Assembly: GCF_009870125.1 (NCBI RefSeq)
Contig: NC_046683.1
Coordinates: forward strand, 67,409,869 to 67,473,868
DNA from: Drosophila pseudoobscura
Lineage: Eukaryota > Arthropoda > Insecta > Diptera > Drosophilidae
Reading direction: 5' to 3'
DNA length: 64,000 bases
This document shows, in pieces, positions 1 through 11,264 of the stretch. Below the pieces are notes generated by a model. It saw only the letters and a list, made by a program, of their open reading frames with translations. It did no database searches and had not been told where the DNA came from. Both the position numbers and the translations under genes were made by a program. Every line of letters starts with the position of its first letter. Position 1 is the stretch's first letter.

Positions 1-89
1 TCTGGGTTATTTGGAATGATGTCTAGACGAAAAAGATTTCGACAACAAGAAATCTGTTGATCCCCTAATAATGATCGATTCTGTCAAGC

Positions 90-740
90 AGGAAACTGTC
101 CAGGCCAGGCTAGAAAAGCATGTAGATGTAGACGAAGCCGAAGCCGAAGCCGTGTCGGACTTTAAGGACGAACAGTATGTGGGCGAAACTGTCCATCTGA
201 TGGACTTCCTTCCGAAAAGCTAATATTCCGGATTTCTATATTTTGCAGCTCGCTGGACAACTTGCCACTGGGACAGCGCATACAGAAATGGAAGACAGGA
301 AATGGCTATGCCCTGCGAAGCTTAAACTTGTCGATGTACAACACAAGTGCAATGAATGCCCAAAGAGCTTAAAACGAGCCGATCGTCTAAATTTTTGCAA
401 GCCCCATGGTTATAAGCTCATCGAATGCATGATGTGTCAGAGTCAGTACAACACTCAGTGGACCTGTGACGCCATTTAGAGGAGCATCCTGAAATTATTA
501 CCTTGGGAGTGCGCCCGACTATGGAACCCAATGAGTTGGCCGAGCTGTTCTACCCCGATAGATCCGATGCCAAGGATATTGCTGAGGATCAATTAATTGA
601 CTTGAATCACAAAGATTTGGCTGTGAAATAAATCTGATAGTGAGCTGGATGTTGAGTCCGAAGATCAACAGAAGAAGCGAAAAACTAAAAAGGCGCACTA
701 CATGTGTTTTGCCGTTTTCTATAGAGTAAATTGATTTATT
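90..740 (+). pseudogene. decayed C2H2 (ZAD-type) zinc-finger gene relic
   Basis: Short protein-like pieces in different frames recall a Drosophila C2H2 zinc-finger gene: an acidic linker (about 130-222), a Cys-x2-Cys piece with degenerate finger spacing (about 345-476), then an acidic and lysine-rich stretch containing HLEEHPEI (about 473-630) and a KKRKTKK basic patch (about 670-695). The frame breaks at a TAG at 477-479 and resumes in another frame. Another stop at 220-222 is followed by an intron-like acceptor (TTTTGCAG, ending 248) but no matching GT donor. No finger keeps a full C2H2 set. I read it as a pseudogene or the eroded end of a gene lying mostly to the left. The family call rests on composition and the CxxC spacing only. 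Confidence 0.4.
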
Positions 741-995
741 TTTCACTACGCTCCCTTGGGACAACCGTCCTTTCACATTGTTTCGGACTTATTATTTATT
801 TCCGCTGCTATTACGTATACAAAAACTCACTTTAATCAAGTATAAGTAAAAAAAAAAACCTCAAGTTTGTCAACAACAACAAAACATGTTGAAAGCAAAT
901 GTTTTTTTAGATTAAATAATGCAGAGAACATAGGAGAAAAATAGGTTGTCCAATGGAAGCTGTCGGCGCTGCGCTGGTGAACGCTCCTGTGTGTC

Positions 996-3005
996 TTACT
1001 GAGCCTCATCCTCCAGGAAGAAGAACTGGCCAGAGCGCTTTTGTTCCGTATCCTTGACCGAAGCGTTCTTGTTGATGCGGGGCCTGAAGTTGTTGGGATC
1101 ACGACGGAACGTAATGCCCAGAAGTTCGAGGAAGCGGTTCATGCCATTCAGAAGCGATTGGGGGGAGAAAGCAGTCGTCTTCACCGAGGGCTGGCCCTCG
1201 ATAACAATGACACGGTCCGCGAGATATGTGGCCATGATGAAATCGTGCTCTACCACAAATCCGGTTTTCTTGGCGTGCAAAATGTAGCTGCAAAATGAGC
1301 ATATCATTAGTATCAGTTTGGTTACAAGTTTATGTTTTACACAGGTCAACGTACCGCTTGATAACCTTGGCAGCCACCAGACGCTGCTCCGAATCCAAGT
1401 AGGCGGAGGGTTCATCAATGAGGTAGACATCCGCCGGCTTTCCCAGGCACAGAACCAATGCTACGCGCTGCAATTCACCACCGGAGAGGTTCTGCACTTC
1501 CTGGTCCATGATTTCCTCGATTTTCATGGGCTTCATCACATCTGCAATGAACTGGGGATGCACATAGGCATCGCGAATCTTATCGTGCAGCAAATGACGG
1601 ACATGATTCTGGAATTTTGGGGAAATCTTCTGCGGCTTGTAGGAAATGTTGAGCATGGGAAGATCCACCTCTCCATCGGGTTGCAGATTACCGGCCAGCA
1701 GCCTAATGAACGTTGTCTTGCCAGTACCGTTCTCGCCGAGCAGCACCAGGATCTCAGAGTCGCTGAAATGACCCTTCTCGACAGTCAGCTCGAACTTGCC
1801 AAGGGTTTTCACCATTGAGGGGTAAACATAGTGGTTCATCCGCTTTATTTCCTCTTCCGTAGCCGATTCCGATACCTTGAACGTGAGAGACTCCGTGCGG
1901 AAACGCATGTTCTCGGTGGGTACAAAGCCGTCCAGGAAAATGTTGATGCCTTCGCGCACCGAGAAGGGCATAGTAACGACGCCGTAACAACCGGGCACAC
2001 CGTACAGGCAGCAAATGAAGTCAGACAAGTAATCCAGCACAGACAAATCGTGCTCTACGACGATGATGAACCTGGACAGAGAAAATGTTGATTATCAAGC
2101 GGAGTTCTTTCCCAGATCTTACTTACTTTGTGGGATGCAGCAGCGAACGGATGGTCAAAGCAGCATTCAGGCGCTGCTTAACATCTAGATACGAGGACGG
2201 CTCGTCGAACATGAAAATATCCGCATTTTGTATGCACACCATGGCAATGGCAAAACGCTGGAGCTCTCCACCAGACAACTGCGAAATCTCACGATCCCGG
2301 ATGTGTGACAAGTCCAACATATTGCATATTGATGTCTGCAGTTCGCGCTCATCCTTTTTATCCAGCAAGTCGCCAACAGTGCCCCGCACTGCCTTAGGGA
2401 TCTGATCGACGTATTGCGGCTTGACCAGGGCCTTCAGATTGTCTTCCAAAATCTTGGTGAAGTAGTTCTGCAGCTCAGAGCCACGGAAGTAGCTTAAGAT
2501 GTCCGTCCAGTCAGGTGGATTGGCATACTTGCCTAAATTGGGCTTCTGCTTGCCCGCCAGTATCTTCAGAGCCGTTGATTTGCCAATACCGTTCTGTCCA
2601 ACCAAACCGAGCACCTCGCCGGGTCGCGGTATGGGCAGGCGATGGAGTTTGAACGAGTTTTTGCTATACCGATGCGTCGTATGCTTCTCCAGGTTACTGG
2701 GCAGGTTGATGATTGTGATGGCCTCGAAGGGACATTTCTGGGGGGCAAAGGATCATTGAGTGCTCGTAGAGGGCAAGAGGTAAATGACCCACCTTGACAC
2801 AGATTCCGCAACCGATGCACAGCTCCTCAGACAAAGAAGCAATCTTCGACGTGGGTGACACCTCGATGCAGAGCTTGCCCATGCGCACCACCGGACAGGT
2901 CTTCTTGCACTCCTGCCGACAGCGTTTCGGCTTGCACTTGTCATCGCTGACAATGGCAATACGCGTCTGCTTGTCGACCTCCTCGTTGTCTTTCCTGCGC
3001 GACAT
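996..3005 (-). CDS. pix: pixie / ABCE1 (RNase L inhibitor), ribosome-recycling ATPase
   Basis: Four exons on the minus strand, read as 3005-2793, 2737-2127, 2071-1355 and 1287-996, give 610 residues, the usual ABCE1 length. The N-terminus has the two ferredoxin-like 4Fe-4S clusters: Cys24, 29, 33, 37 and Cys63, 66, 69, 73. Two ABC ATPase domains follow, with Walker [10 protein letters not shown] and GENGTGKTT, signatures LSGGEL in both, and Walker B motifs [10 protein letters not shown] and [10 protein letters not shown]. There is no membrane domain, as expected of this soluble subfamily. ABCE1 is known to split post-termination 80S ribosomes with eRF1/Pelota and to act in initiation in the cytosol. 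All introns are short with GT-AG ends, and the frame joins cleanly at each. The gene is divergent from Srp68 and probably shares its DRE promoter. Identity is essentially certain; exact splice sites are by eye. Confidence 0.96.
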
Positions 3006-3674
3006 GCTGCAAGGTATTAAAGTTTTTAGTCCGAGTAAAACGATATCGCTATCAAATCCACTGTCAACGTTGCAAATAGCCAGACGTCACAACAAAGCGG
3101 GTGCACCGCACGCCCTTGTTGACGGGGCAGGGGAGGGTGCCAGCTGCGGGGCTGTTTCGACTATTAGCGAAAGTATAACCTCAAAGCGTGGCAAAACAAA
3201 TGATTTCCACTGCCCACTTTCTTAAACTATCACAAAGTGACCACCGTCTTGTGTGAGAATGGCTGACAGTGCACTGATTTCCTATTAATTTACCTGCGAA
3301 CTAGGCTGAAATTGTTGTAAAACAGACACACGCGTCAGCCAACAAGTTTCGAAAGGAGGCTAGATAGTATCGATACTCAGTACTCAATAGTGGCGAAATC
3401 GAAATCGTATGCCGTTTTCAACCTATCGATAGCGGGATTTTCTTGTTAAAATTGGATTTAAAATGTCAACTTTTATATTGTACAGCCACAATTATTTTTG
3501 AATTTATTTATAAATGACTTAAATGTCTGTGAAATATATACAATTTCGAGGATTACCATGTAACTCAAGAGAGATCTTAATCTAGTGTCACTTATCGATA
3601 CCTGCCACCAGCGCACACATCGGGTTGACACCTCTAGTTTTTACACGTCGTTGATTTGGTCGGAGGTCTGGAAA
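3006..3674. promoter_or_regulatory. divergent pix / Srp68 promoter with three DRE boxes
   Basis: This 669-bp gap separates two divergent housekeeping genes. It holds three perfect palindromic TATCGATA boxes at 3368-3375, 3424-3431 and 3593-3600, the DNA-replication-related element bound by DREF. A looser CGATATCG occurs near 3040. I see no convincing TATA box at a start site, which fits a dispersed housekeeping promoter. The third box lies 75 bp before the Srp68 ATG, so it may overlap the 5' UTR. The boxes are seen directly; DREF binding is known for the motif; shared control of both genes is inferred. Confidence 0.75.
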
Positions 3675-5725
3675 ATGGTCGTCCAAGAGGAGAATCCCAG
3701 TTCTGGGGAAAATGTGGAGAAAACTGAGACTGGGACAGGTGTTGCAGAGCCAGCAAAGATCTTTAAGGTTGAGAGTAAGTACGAAGCCCATTACAAACCC
3801 GGCCTGGATCTGTCCACAGCTATTGTGTACAATATGTTTAACCTAAAAAGATTGTATGCTAATGTACACTGAACTTTCACTTTAACTTGCAGTTTTGCAC
3901 ATGATCAAGGATGCACAGCAGCAGCATGGTCTCCGTCATGGCGACTTCCAACGGTATCGTGGCTACTGCACCCGTCGCATTCGTCGTCTCCGCAAGGCAT
4001 TGAAATACCCGCAGGGCGACAAGCGACACTTCAAGCGACGCGATGTGACCATTACTCAGTTGACAGGCAAGAAGGCGGATGAACGCTACATTCATATCCC
4101 ACTGATCAGTGCCGAACGGGCCTGGGCCTATGCCATGCAGCTGAAACAGGAGTCCAACACGGAACCGCGCAAACGTTTCCATTTGATCAGCAAGCTTCGA
4201 AGGGCGTGCTTCTATGCCTTACAATTGCAGGAGTTGTGCAAAGTAATTAATAGCCTAAAATATGAAATTTTAATGGTAATCAATGTCTTTCTCTCAGACG
4301 GATGCCTTTGATGCCCGCACGAAGCTGGAGTGTGAGGCTTATGTAGCCTGGATGCACGGCAGCCTGCACTTCGAGTTGCAGCTGTGGCAGACAGCCGGTG
4401 AGCATTTAAAGCGTGCACAGGTCGTGTATGAGAACCTGGCCGCGGCCCTGCCAGACGATGAGCAAGAACTGTATCGGGCCAAGGTGAACGAGTTTACACC
4501 GAATCTGCGCTATTGCGCCTATAACATCAGCGGAGGAGCTAGTGGCGGCGATCTCGATGAGATACTAGAGCTGCGTGCCCAAGGCGTACTCGAGAACTTG
4601 GATGTGCTGGTCAGCCAGACGAAAACTGAGAGCAGCGAGGGACTGCAGACGATTGATTGGCGTGGCCGTAAAGTCACTGTGCGTCCGGAGAAGGTGCGTC
4701 TGTTCTTGCTCAGTGCCCAGGAGCTGGACAAGTCGTTGGCCAAGGCAAGCAAAATAGATGCCAAGATAGAGCTGATCGAGCGCATCCTAATGGACTGCAA
4801 GGACGCCATCCAGGCGGTGCGGGATGAGATCAAGCAGGATCCCAAGCTGCGTTCATTGACAACCGGGCAGACAGTCTCTGGCGTGCAGTATTTGCTGGCC
4901 TACTTGAGCTACATTCGTCATAGCCGGACACTGCAGCGTAATCTGTGTCTCGTGGAGCAGGTATGGTTAAAAAACCGTCCAAAACACCATTTGTACGCCA
5001 TTAACGAAAATTTGTCTCTTCAGGCCAAGGTCAATTTTGTCGATCCCAACCAGAAGTCGGAAGTTGTGGGCGATGGCAAACGCGTGCGATCACAGGATCT
5101 TGCCCGCCTCTACGAAATCATCTTGCAGAATGTCACCGAGATGCAGCAAATCAACGGCATGGAGGAGGATGCCAAGTATCAAAGTGAGGTAGAGAACCTG
5201 GCCATTACTTTCAAGGCCTTCCGCTGCTACTACATTGCTCTCACGCTGATCGATATGAAGAAGTGGAAGGAGGCAGTGGCGCTGTACGAGCGCGCCTCCA
5301 ACTACGCCAACGAGGCGCTGAAGGGCAAAGCCTGTCCAGAGTTCCAGCATCAGTTGGAACTTACAACGCTCGTGTCCATTATCGACGGCTGCAAGTTCTC
5401 TGCCCACGCGTATAGTGTGCTCGAGGACGACAATAGCGAGGCCGGTACTACCACAAAGGCGCAGAAAACAACGAAACCGCTCTATGAGCGTCTGTCACAA
5501 TACAAGGAAGACCAATCGCTCCACACCAAGACCCCCAATGTGTTCAAGCTCACCCCCGACATGGAGCCCATTCCGTGCAAGCCGCTCTTCTTCGATCTAG
5601 CTATGAATTACGTAGAGTTGCCCTCGCTGGAGGACAAACTGGAGCAAGAAGGCAAGAAGGGCGCCTCCATTACTGGCTTCGTCAAGGGATTCCTGGGCTG
5701 GGGCGGCGGCGGCGGCAACAAGTGA
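3675..5725 (+). CDS. Srp68: SRP68, 68-kDa subunit of the signal recognition particle
   Basis: Four exons, 3675-3774, 3893-4242, 4298-4960 and 5024-5725, give 604 residues, the normal SRP68 length. The first exon is a short acidic lead. Residues about 34-120 form the basic RNA-binding part (HGDFQRYRGYCTRRIRRLRK and a KRRDVT stretch), followed by long helical TPR-like segments and a Gly-rich end (GWGGGGGNK). SRP68 with SRP72 binds the SRP RNA and is needed for ER targeting of secretory proteins. The last intron is 63 bases, a multiple of three, and lacks stops, so retention would insert 21 residues without frameshift. The ATG at 3675 is the first in frame; the upstream frame starts only at a GTG. 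AATAAA lies at 5933-5938. The gene converges with the EcKinase gene. Confidence 0.95.
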
Positions 5726-6038
5726 GGTAGCACCCAATGGCCCATTCTTCTGGAATTCCACTCATCAATGTTACACTTATAAAGAGTTCAGATACATGTC
5801 CAGGCGTACATTGATCCGCTGTTCTTTATAGGTTCTTTGTTTTGGCTTTTACCCACGCCCGGCTTTTGTATAGACGAAATATTAATTTTCAAGGAACCAT
5901 TTTTTAAGTTAAAAATTGAAAAATTATTTGGTAATAAAGGAACCTACAACACAATCAGAAGTGGCCATTGGCGGCTCTTTATTGCGAACGCTAAACGCTA
6001 TAATATATTATCCTAAGACTACATCACTATGAATACTC
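5726..6038. terminator. convergent 3' ends of Srp68 and the EcKinase gene
   Basis: The 313-bp gap between two convergent stop codons carries a plus-strand AATAAA at 5933-5938 for Srp68 and a minus-strand AATAAA (TTTATT on this strand) at 5978-5983 for the EcKinase gene. With usual cleavage 15-30 bases downstream of each signal, the two transcripts would meet or overlap slightly near 5950-5960. The signals are seen directly; the overlap is inferred. Confidence 0.6.
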
Positions 6039-7969
6039 TTACACTGGTGGCCTCTGAGTCTGTAGATAGCCACGCTCGTAGAACTCCATCACCAGCTCCC
6101 TGATCCGCAAGTGGTACTCCGAGGTAAGCGTTTGGGTGCACTTAATCTCCTTGCCGGTTAGGTTCTGTTCGCTCATCACATCCAGATTGGGCAGGTTGTT
6201 CGGATCGAAGGTTACCGCTGGGAGTATCCACATTCCGATGGCCAAGCCATAGTGCACCTGACGCACGTACTCTGTGGTGAGTCGCTGCAACGAGAAGGTA
6301 TCGCTTAGCTGGTCCAGCTGCTTCGCCGCCGGCGTGTGCTTGAGCTGTTGGTTCAGTTCCTTGGCCACGGCCTCCGCATACGCAGCTAACAGAGTGTCCG
6401 TGTGGTCATCCCTCAGACGTCTTCGCGTACTCGTATAGATAAAGTGGAGTATATCGAAGACGGGCGAAGTGCGGCGCATGGCCTGCAGGTCGAAGAAGAT
6501 GACTTCATCGGGCTCTGAGCGGAACATGATGTTGTTCACCCACAGATCCCCGTGGCAGACCACACTGAATGGCGACTCTGCGGCCGCGTTTATATTCCGC
6601 TGCAGTTGCTCGAAGAGTTTCGGTCGTAGTCCTTCAATCAGGGATATGGGTGTGGTCAGACTTCCATCTGCATTGGAGGAACTGAGACTGTCCAAGGCCT
6701 GCTGCACAGAGGTGTCCAGTATGGTGGAATAGAACTCGGCCGCATCCTCGCAGTAAACAATTTCACTCATGTGCTCAACCTGAGCGGCGAATAATGCAGA
6801 CTCCAGCTGCTGGGCAGCCAGGGAGGCGGCATGCATTTGTGCCAGTTTCTGAAAGGAGGCTCTTTAATTATTCGGCAGTCGAATGTAAGCTCTCACCTTC
6901 ATCACCAGCAGGCAATGCTCTAGCTCTAGCCCATCCAATCGATCCTTCATTCGGTAGCCCAGTGCCTTAAGATCCTGCAGCACAATAATGGGCTCCCCGG
7001 TCTCGCTCTGGTCGTGGCTCTCGGCGATGTGGCACAGCGGAAACAGCGGCTGCTGGCTGTAGCGACGGAGCAGCGGCACCAGGTGCCGGTAGGCGTTTAT
7101 CTCATTGCTGAAGGCCTCCTCGCAGCGGTATAGCTGCCGGCGTGACAGACTCGGTATCTGACGCTTCACAATAACCGTAACTAAAGAGCGGAGGAGGAGA
7201 AAACAAAGAGCAGAAAACGGCGTGAGAGAGCGAAACGGAACGGAACAGCTGACTTTTGTTTACACCGCATAGTAGAATTTATGAATGAAATGCCTCGCAT
7301 ACAAACACACACACACACACACTCACACTCCCTCTCCCTCTCTCTGGCACACCACTGAGAGAGAGAGCGTGTGCGTGCTGACCTTTAGCGAATCTATATT
7401 ACGTATACGTATGGGTGCAAGTGCAATGCATTTAGAATGCGTGGAGCAAGGTCACTTCAATCGACGCCCAGCAAAGCAAACAAAAATAACTATGGAATGG
7501 ACTATTTGATGCCCTCTGCAGCACACTTCTGTCCTTTTGAGTGAGAGGCATTTGGTTTACCCGCTTCACTGGTTATTGGCTGTTCCTGATCCTGGCTTAT
7601 GGTCACCCGTTTTACCACGGACATGTAGTTGTCGCCACTGCTGCTGCCCGCACTGCACGCGATGTGGTCAATTCTAAAGGACACCAAATGGTTCTGGCTG
7701 AACAACTGCCGCAAATGCTCGACATTCTCCTCGTATTGATTGATGACGCTTATGTCCATGCCCATGCCCATGGTGACGGCCATTGCCATGCCGCCGCCAT
7801 TCGAAGGTCCTGCTGCTGGTGGCACTGCAACTGCCATTGTGTCCATTTCGCTTGACTGATTGATTGGTAATGGCTGCTTTCTGTGGCTTTCAAGCTGCTG
7901 CCGAAATAAGTACCCGAATTCAGTTTCAGCCGCTGCAGCATTTTCTTGGGACCTGCTTAGACATGACAT
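6039..7969 (-). CDS. EcKinase-family (DUF227/CHK-like) kinase-like protein
   Basis: Three exons on the minus strand, 7969-7561, 7180-6897 and 6848-6039, give about 500 residues. The first exon carries an unusual low-complexity N-terminus with a Gly/Met run (GGGMAMAVTMGMGMD) before the family start (AGSSSGDNYMSVVKRVTI). The second exon begins with TVIVKRQIPSLS. The third has the Brenner-type catalytic loop HGDLWVNNIMF and the metal-binding FFDLQAMRRTSP. These are the marks of the insect EcKinase group, whose studied members phosphorylate ecdysteroids or are linked to xenobiotic detoxification; the substrate here is unknown. I placed the first donor at GCGG|GTAAAC (7561) because only it joins phase with the next exon; reading on in frame would end at a TAG at 7506-7508. 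The closest D. melanogaster gene is probably CG5644, recalled from memory. The start ATG (7969) is the least certain part. Confidence 0.85.
7305..7322. repeat. (CA)n microsatellite in EcKinase intron 1
   Basis: A perfect run of nine CA units, followed within 30 bp by CT-rich and GA-rich stretches. It sits in the 380-bp first intron of the EcKinase gene. Confidence 0.85.
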
Positions 7970-10714
7970 ACATGCGAATTGAGGGCAGGTAACTTTTTTA
8001 TTATTATTTTATAAAAAAGGTCAGCTGCCATCAATTTGATGCTGGTCTTCTTTTCAATAGTTTTGTTTTGGGTTACGGTTACGGGTACGGTTCTGCTCTG
8101 TAAGCACTTTTGTGCGAATTGCGTGCGAAAAGCAGCGACAGACACACCACCGCGCGTCGGACTGCACGGCGAACAACTGAATCAATCGGTGCTTTGCTTT
8201 GGTTTGGTTTATCCAACTGCAGTTCTCCGCACTGCAGTTTCTCACATTCTCACCGAGTGCATGGCGTCACCTGGCGGACGGCGGCCGCATATGAGCAGGC
8301 TCTGCTCTCTCCTTCTCTCTCTCTCGATTCTGTCAGTTCTCAATTGGAAATAGAAATTGCATTTGAAAGCCGGTAGACAGTATGTGGGAGGTGTGGTGGT
8401 GGCAAACCTGACTGGTGTGTGTTTACCCCTGTCGCGTTCAAGGTCACATCCGAGCAGCACTTTCACTTGGCGGAGTGGCGGGGTGGCGTGGTGGCGTGGT
8501 GGCGTGTACGTAATGTGCTGCCTGCTCAAAGCGGATGTTGCTCATACGCCGCATTGCCCGCCCCGATAGTCGTTTGCATTGGGACCCCCCGACCCGGCCA
8601 CAAATGCGTGCACTTGAAATTACATTGGCCGTCCTTGACGAACACTGCGTGTGGGTCGAGGCAGTGTACGGATACTATGATGCACATATGAATAAATTCA
8701 AGGCATATTTTACTCATGGATAGGGTTTCTCATAAATGCTACATGCCCATCTCGATTCTGGTTAATCTTCAGTCACGTAGCCACAGACAAAGCCTAAAAT
8801 AAAGTTCAAAGACCAAGCTCATTAACAGCAGACAATGCACGGCTGGGCTGGGTCGAGCAATTTGTTTATTTAATATGCAACTACAAAGAGGCTAAATGGC
8901 CATTAATTAAATATCAAATTTGCCACGGCCAATAAATAAGAAACCACACCACACCCTGAGATCCAAACGAAGCCCAGACAATGTAAATACCAAACCCCAA
9001 GTCAAGCCAAGATACGCACCTGAGATCGGGAAAGTTCAAGGCTGTCTCCACGATATATCCAGCCAAGCAATCAGTGCGCGCAGGCCAAAAACTCCGGGCT
9101 AATGCTTATGCTTCCGCCTTAACCGATCGGTTTAATAACCCCAAAAGCGTATAACCACAACACCCATAGAAAATTAGGGTCAAACATGTGCAGCCACCAG
9201 ATTCCCATTCAGATTCGGATTTAGATTCAGAGTCAGACGCGGCATTAATTTCAGGGTCAATCACACTTTCAAAATCGCACATGCATAGTTTCGTTTTGGA
9301 TTCTAAGTAAGCAAACCTGTCAATCACCCAAGTGAACATTGTAATCTTTGTACTCGAGTATCTCGTACTCGTACTCGTACTCGTACCTGTATACATATGT
9401 ATCTCCTATGGCTGTGCGACTTTTTCCATGCGTAACCGCTGCCGGCAGGCAACGCAACGCGACCTTTTTTGGGGGGCATTTTATGGAGCATGAGAAACGG
9501 AGACAGACACCGATATCATTGCTTTTAATTGCTCGAGCACATTGCCTATCTACCTAGGCCTAGGTCACTAGCAATTGCACTCGATTCGAGAGCAATAGAG
9601 CTCTGCTCTCCCCCCATTCCCATCCCCATCCCCATCCGCCATAATCGGACCATAATTAATTTAATAAAATTTAAAGCAGCCCGCTGACAAACAAACAAAA
9701 ACTTGACTCATTCTGGTGGCTCAGACATGACTTTGAGCGTGTTTTGGGCGCTCCGACTCGGAGCCGAACTTGAGTTCAACTCGTTTTTGTGGCATTCAAC
9801 GGCAAGCGAATAAAAGTTCGCTGCCTCGTTATTCTATGATCAGTTTACAGTCTCCACTTCACCCAGACCCAGGTGTTCCAGTTTCAGTTTCCAGTTCAAG
9901 TGTTTCTCCCAGCCTAATCCTCAGCCAAATCCTCAATCAAATCCGAAACCGAATCCAAATCCAAATCCGAATCAATGTGAGTGCAGTGCGCGTGGGTGAT
10001 GCGACCTGCGCAACCAAATGAATCGCTACAAAGAACCAAAAATGATACGATTACGATGGTAGTCCGTGGGATCTTAGCCTTGACTTTGGCTTGGACTCTA
10101 ACTCTGAATATGTAAATGCATTTTTAAGATACAGTGGCTGCTCCGAAGGTGTACCCTATTACCTGTGTTGATTATTCATCAAGAATGTGGAACCATTTAC
10201 CACGCTCGAGCATCTCAAGGATTATCTCTGTCTGTGCTGCCCAAAAACAAAGTATCTATTACGATTCCACTGCCCAATCCCTGAGCGCCCACTGTATCGC
10301 CATCTCGAGATTTGATTGCTTTGTTCAATTTAAATTGGAACACACCGCGCTCGCTGACAATTAAAGCTCGCCATTCAGTTGGCTGCCAGTCTAATTCTTA
10401 TCAATAAAAAAAGCCAGTTCCAGTTGCAAAAAGTTCATGGATTAGCAGCAACTGGAACGTTACGTTACAAGCCAAGATCTCTGGCTCTGAGCCGGAGCAG
10501 CAGCAGCAGCAACCCACTCCACCGGCCCCGCATATGCGATAATTGATTTTCCCGTACATAATTTATGACGCACGAAACTGACAGCCGACTTTTAGATTAA
10601 AAACTGCCACTGACCAGCGGCAATAAATCTGTCCGTATCACTTTATTAGAACGTTAACAATAATGCCAACTCCTTCTGCTTCTCCTCCCCCTCATTCACA
10701 TCCTTGTAGTCATC
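7970..10714. other. intergenic region without a recognisable gene
   Basis: About 2.7 kb between the EcKinase start and the small secreted-protein gene. Reading frames are short and mutually inconsistent, with no domain. It holds simple repeats only: a GGTGGCGTGGTGGCGTGG patch near 8483-8510, a TACTCG hexamer array (9365-9386), CCCCAT repeats near 9610-9635 and AATCC repeats near 9920-9970. The left part presumably contains the EcKinase promoter and 5' UTR. The right part (about 10370-10714) should hold the promoter of the next gene; a TTCAGTTGGC initiator-like match lies at 10375-10384, but no position can be fixed. Confidence 0.6.
9365..9386. repeat. TACTCG hexamer tandem repeat
   Basis: About three and a half copies of TACTCG in tandem, with one further diverged unit just upstream (from 9351). 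Confidence 0.8.
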
Positions 10715-11095
10715 ATGTTTACTGCCTGCCAAGTTGCGTTCTTCGCTGGATGCCTCGCTTTGGCTTTGAGCTGCGTACAGGCTCAGTTTTTCTACCATCA
10801 GGCATTGGGTCTGCCTTCGACACACTCGTTTGAGCCGGCAAATCCGTATCAGGGATATGCCACGGCCGATGCCCATCCCTCAGTGGTGCGCAACGCTCAA
10901 TGGGAGTCGGAGCTTCCTGCCGAGCTGTCGAAGAGTGCGCGATTCTACAATGATCCTGTTGTAGCCGCCAATCTGGCCAAGGCGTCGCTCCTCACCACAA
11001 AGGAAATGGCTGTAGTGCATCGCGAGGCGGAGAAAATTCCACGGGATCAGGTCTATAAACTATTCAAAAACGCCGGCTGGCTGAGTCGCAGATAG
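10715..11095 (+). CDS. small secreted protein of unknown function (126 residues)
   Basis: An intronless reading frame of 126 codons. Residues 1-23 form a clear signal peptide: short polar start, a hydrophobic core (VAFFAGCLALALSC), then a VQA-Q cleavage-like site. The mature part, about 103 residues, begins QFFYHQALGLPSTHSFEP. It has no cysteine and no recognised domain. A helical, charged C-terminal half (KEMAVVHREAEKIPRDQVYKL) ends in a basic SRR. The codons look coding in one frame only, and possible polyadenylation signal ATTAAA lies at 11225-11230. It is convergent with galactokinase, 169 bp from that stop. The sequence supports a real secreted insect protein; no function can be assigned. 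Alternatives would be an extracellular matrix or tissue-specific peptide. Confidence 0.75.
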   Translation: MFTACQVAFFAGCLALALSCVQAQFFYHQALGLPSTHSFEPANPYQGYATADAHPSVVRNAQWESELPAELSKSARFYNDPVVAANLAKASLLTTKEMAVVHREAEKIPRDQVYKLFKNAGWLSRR

Positions 11096-11264
11096 AAATT
11101 AGAAGCAAAATCTGTTGAGAAGAATGGACTTCCATTTCCCACGTACCTTGTTGTATTTTTTTTTTTTGTGTAATTTGTATATTAGTTTGTAAATTGTTAA
11201 TATATTGTACATGCATACATGCAGATTAAACATTCTTGTAATAAGATAGACAGTGGTCATTGAA

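Noticed and set aside
1318-1818. 166-codon plus-strand frame opposite pix
   Set aside because: It is a shadow of the conserved second ABC domain on the minus strand.
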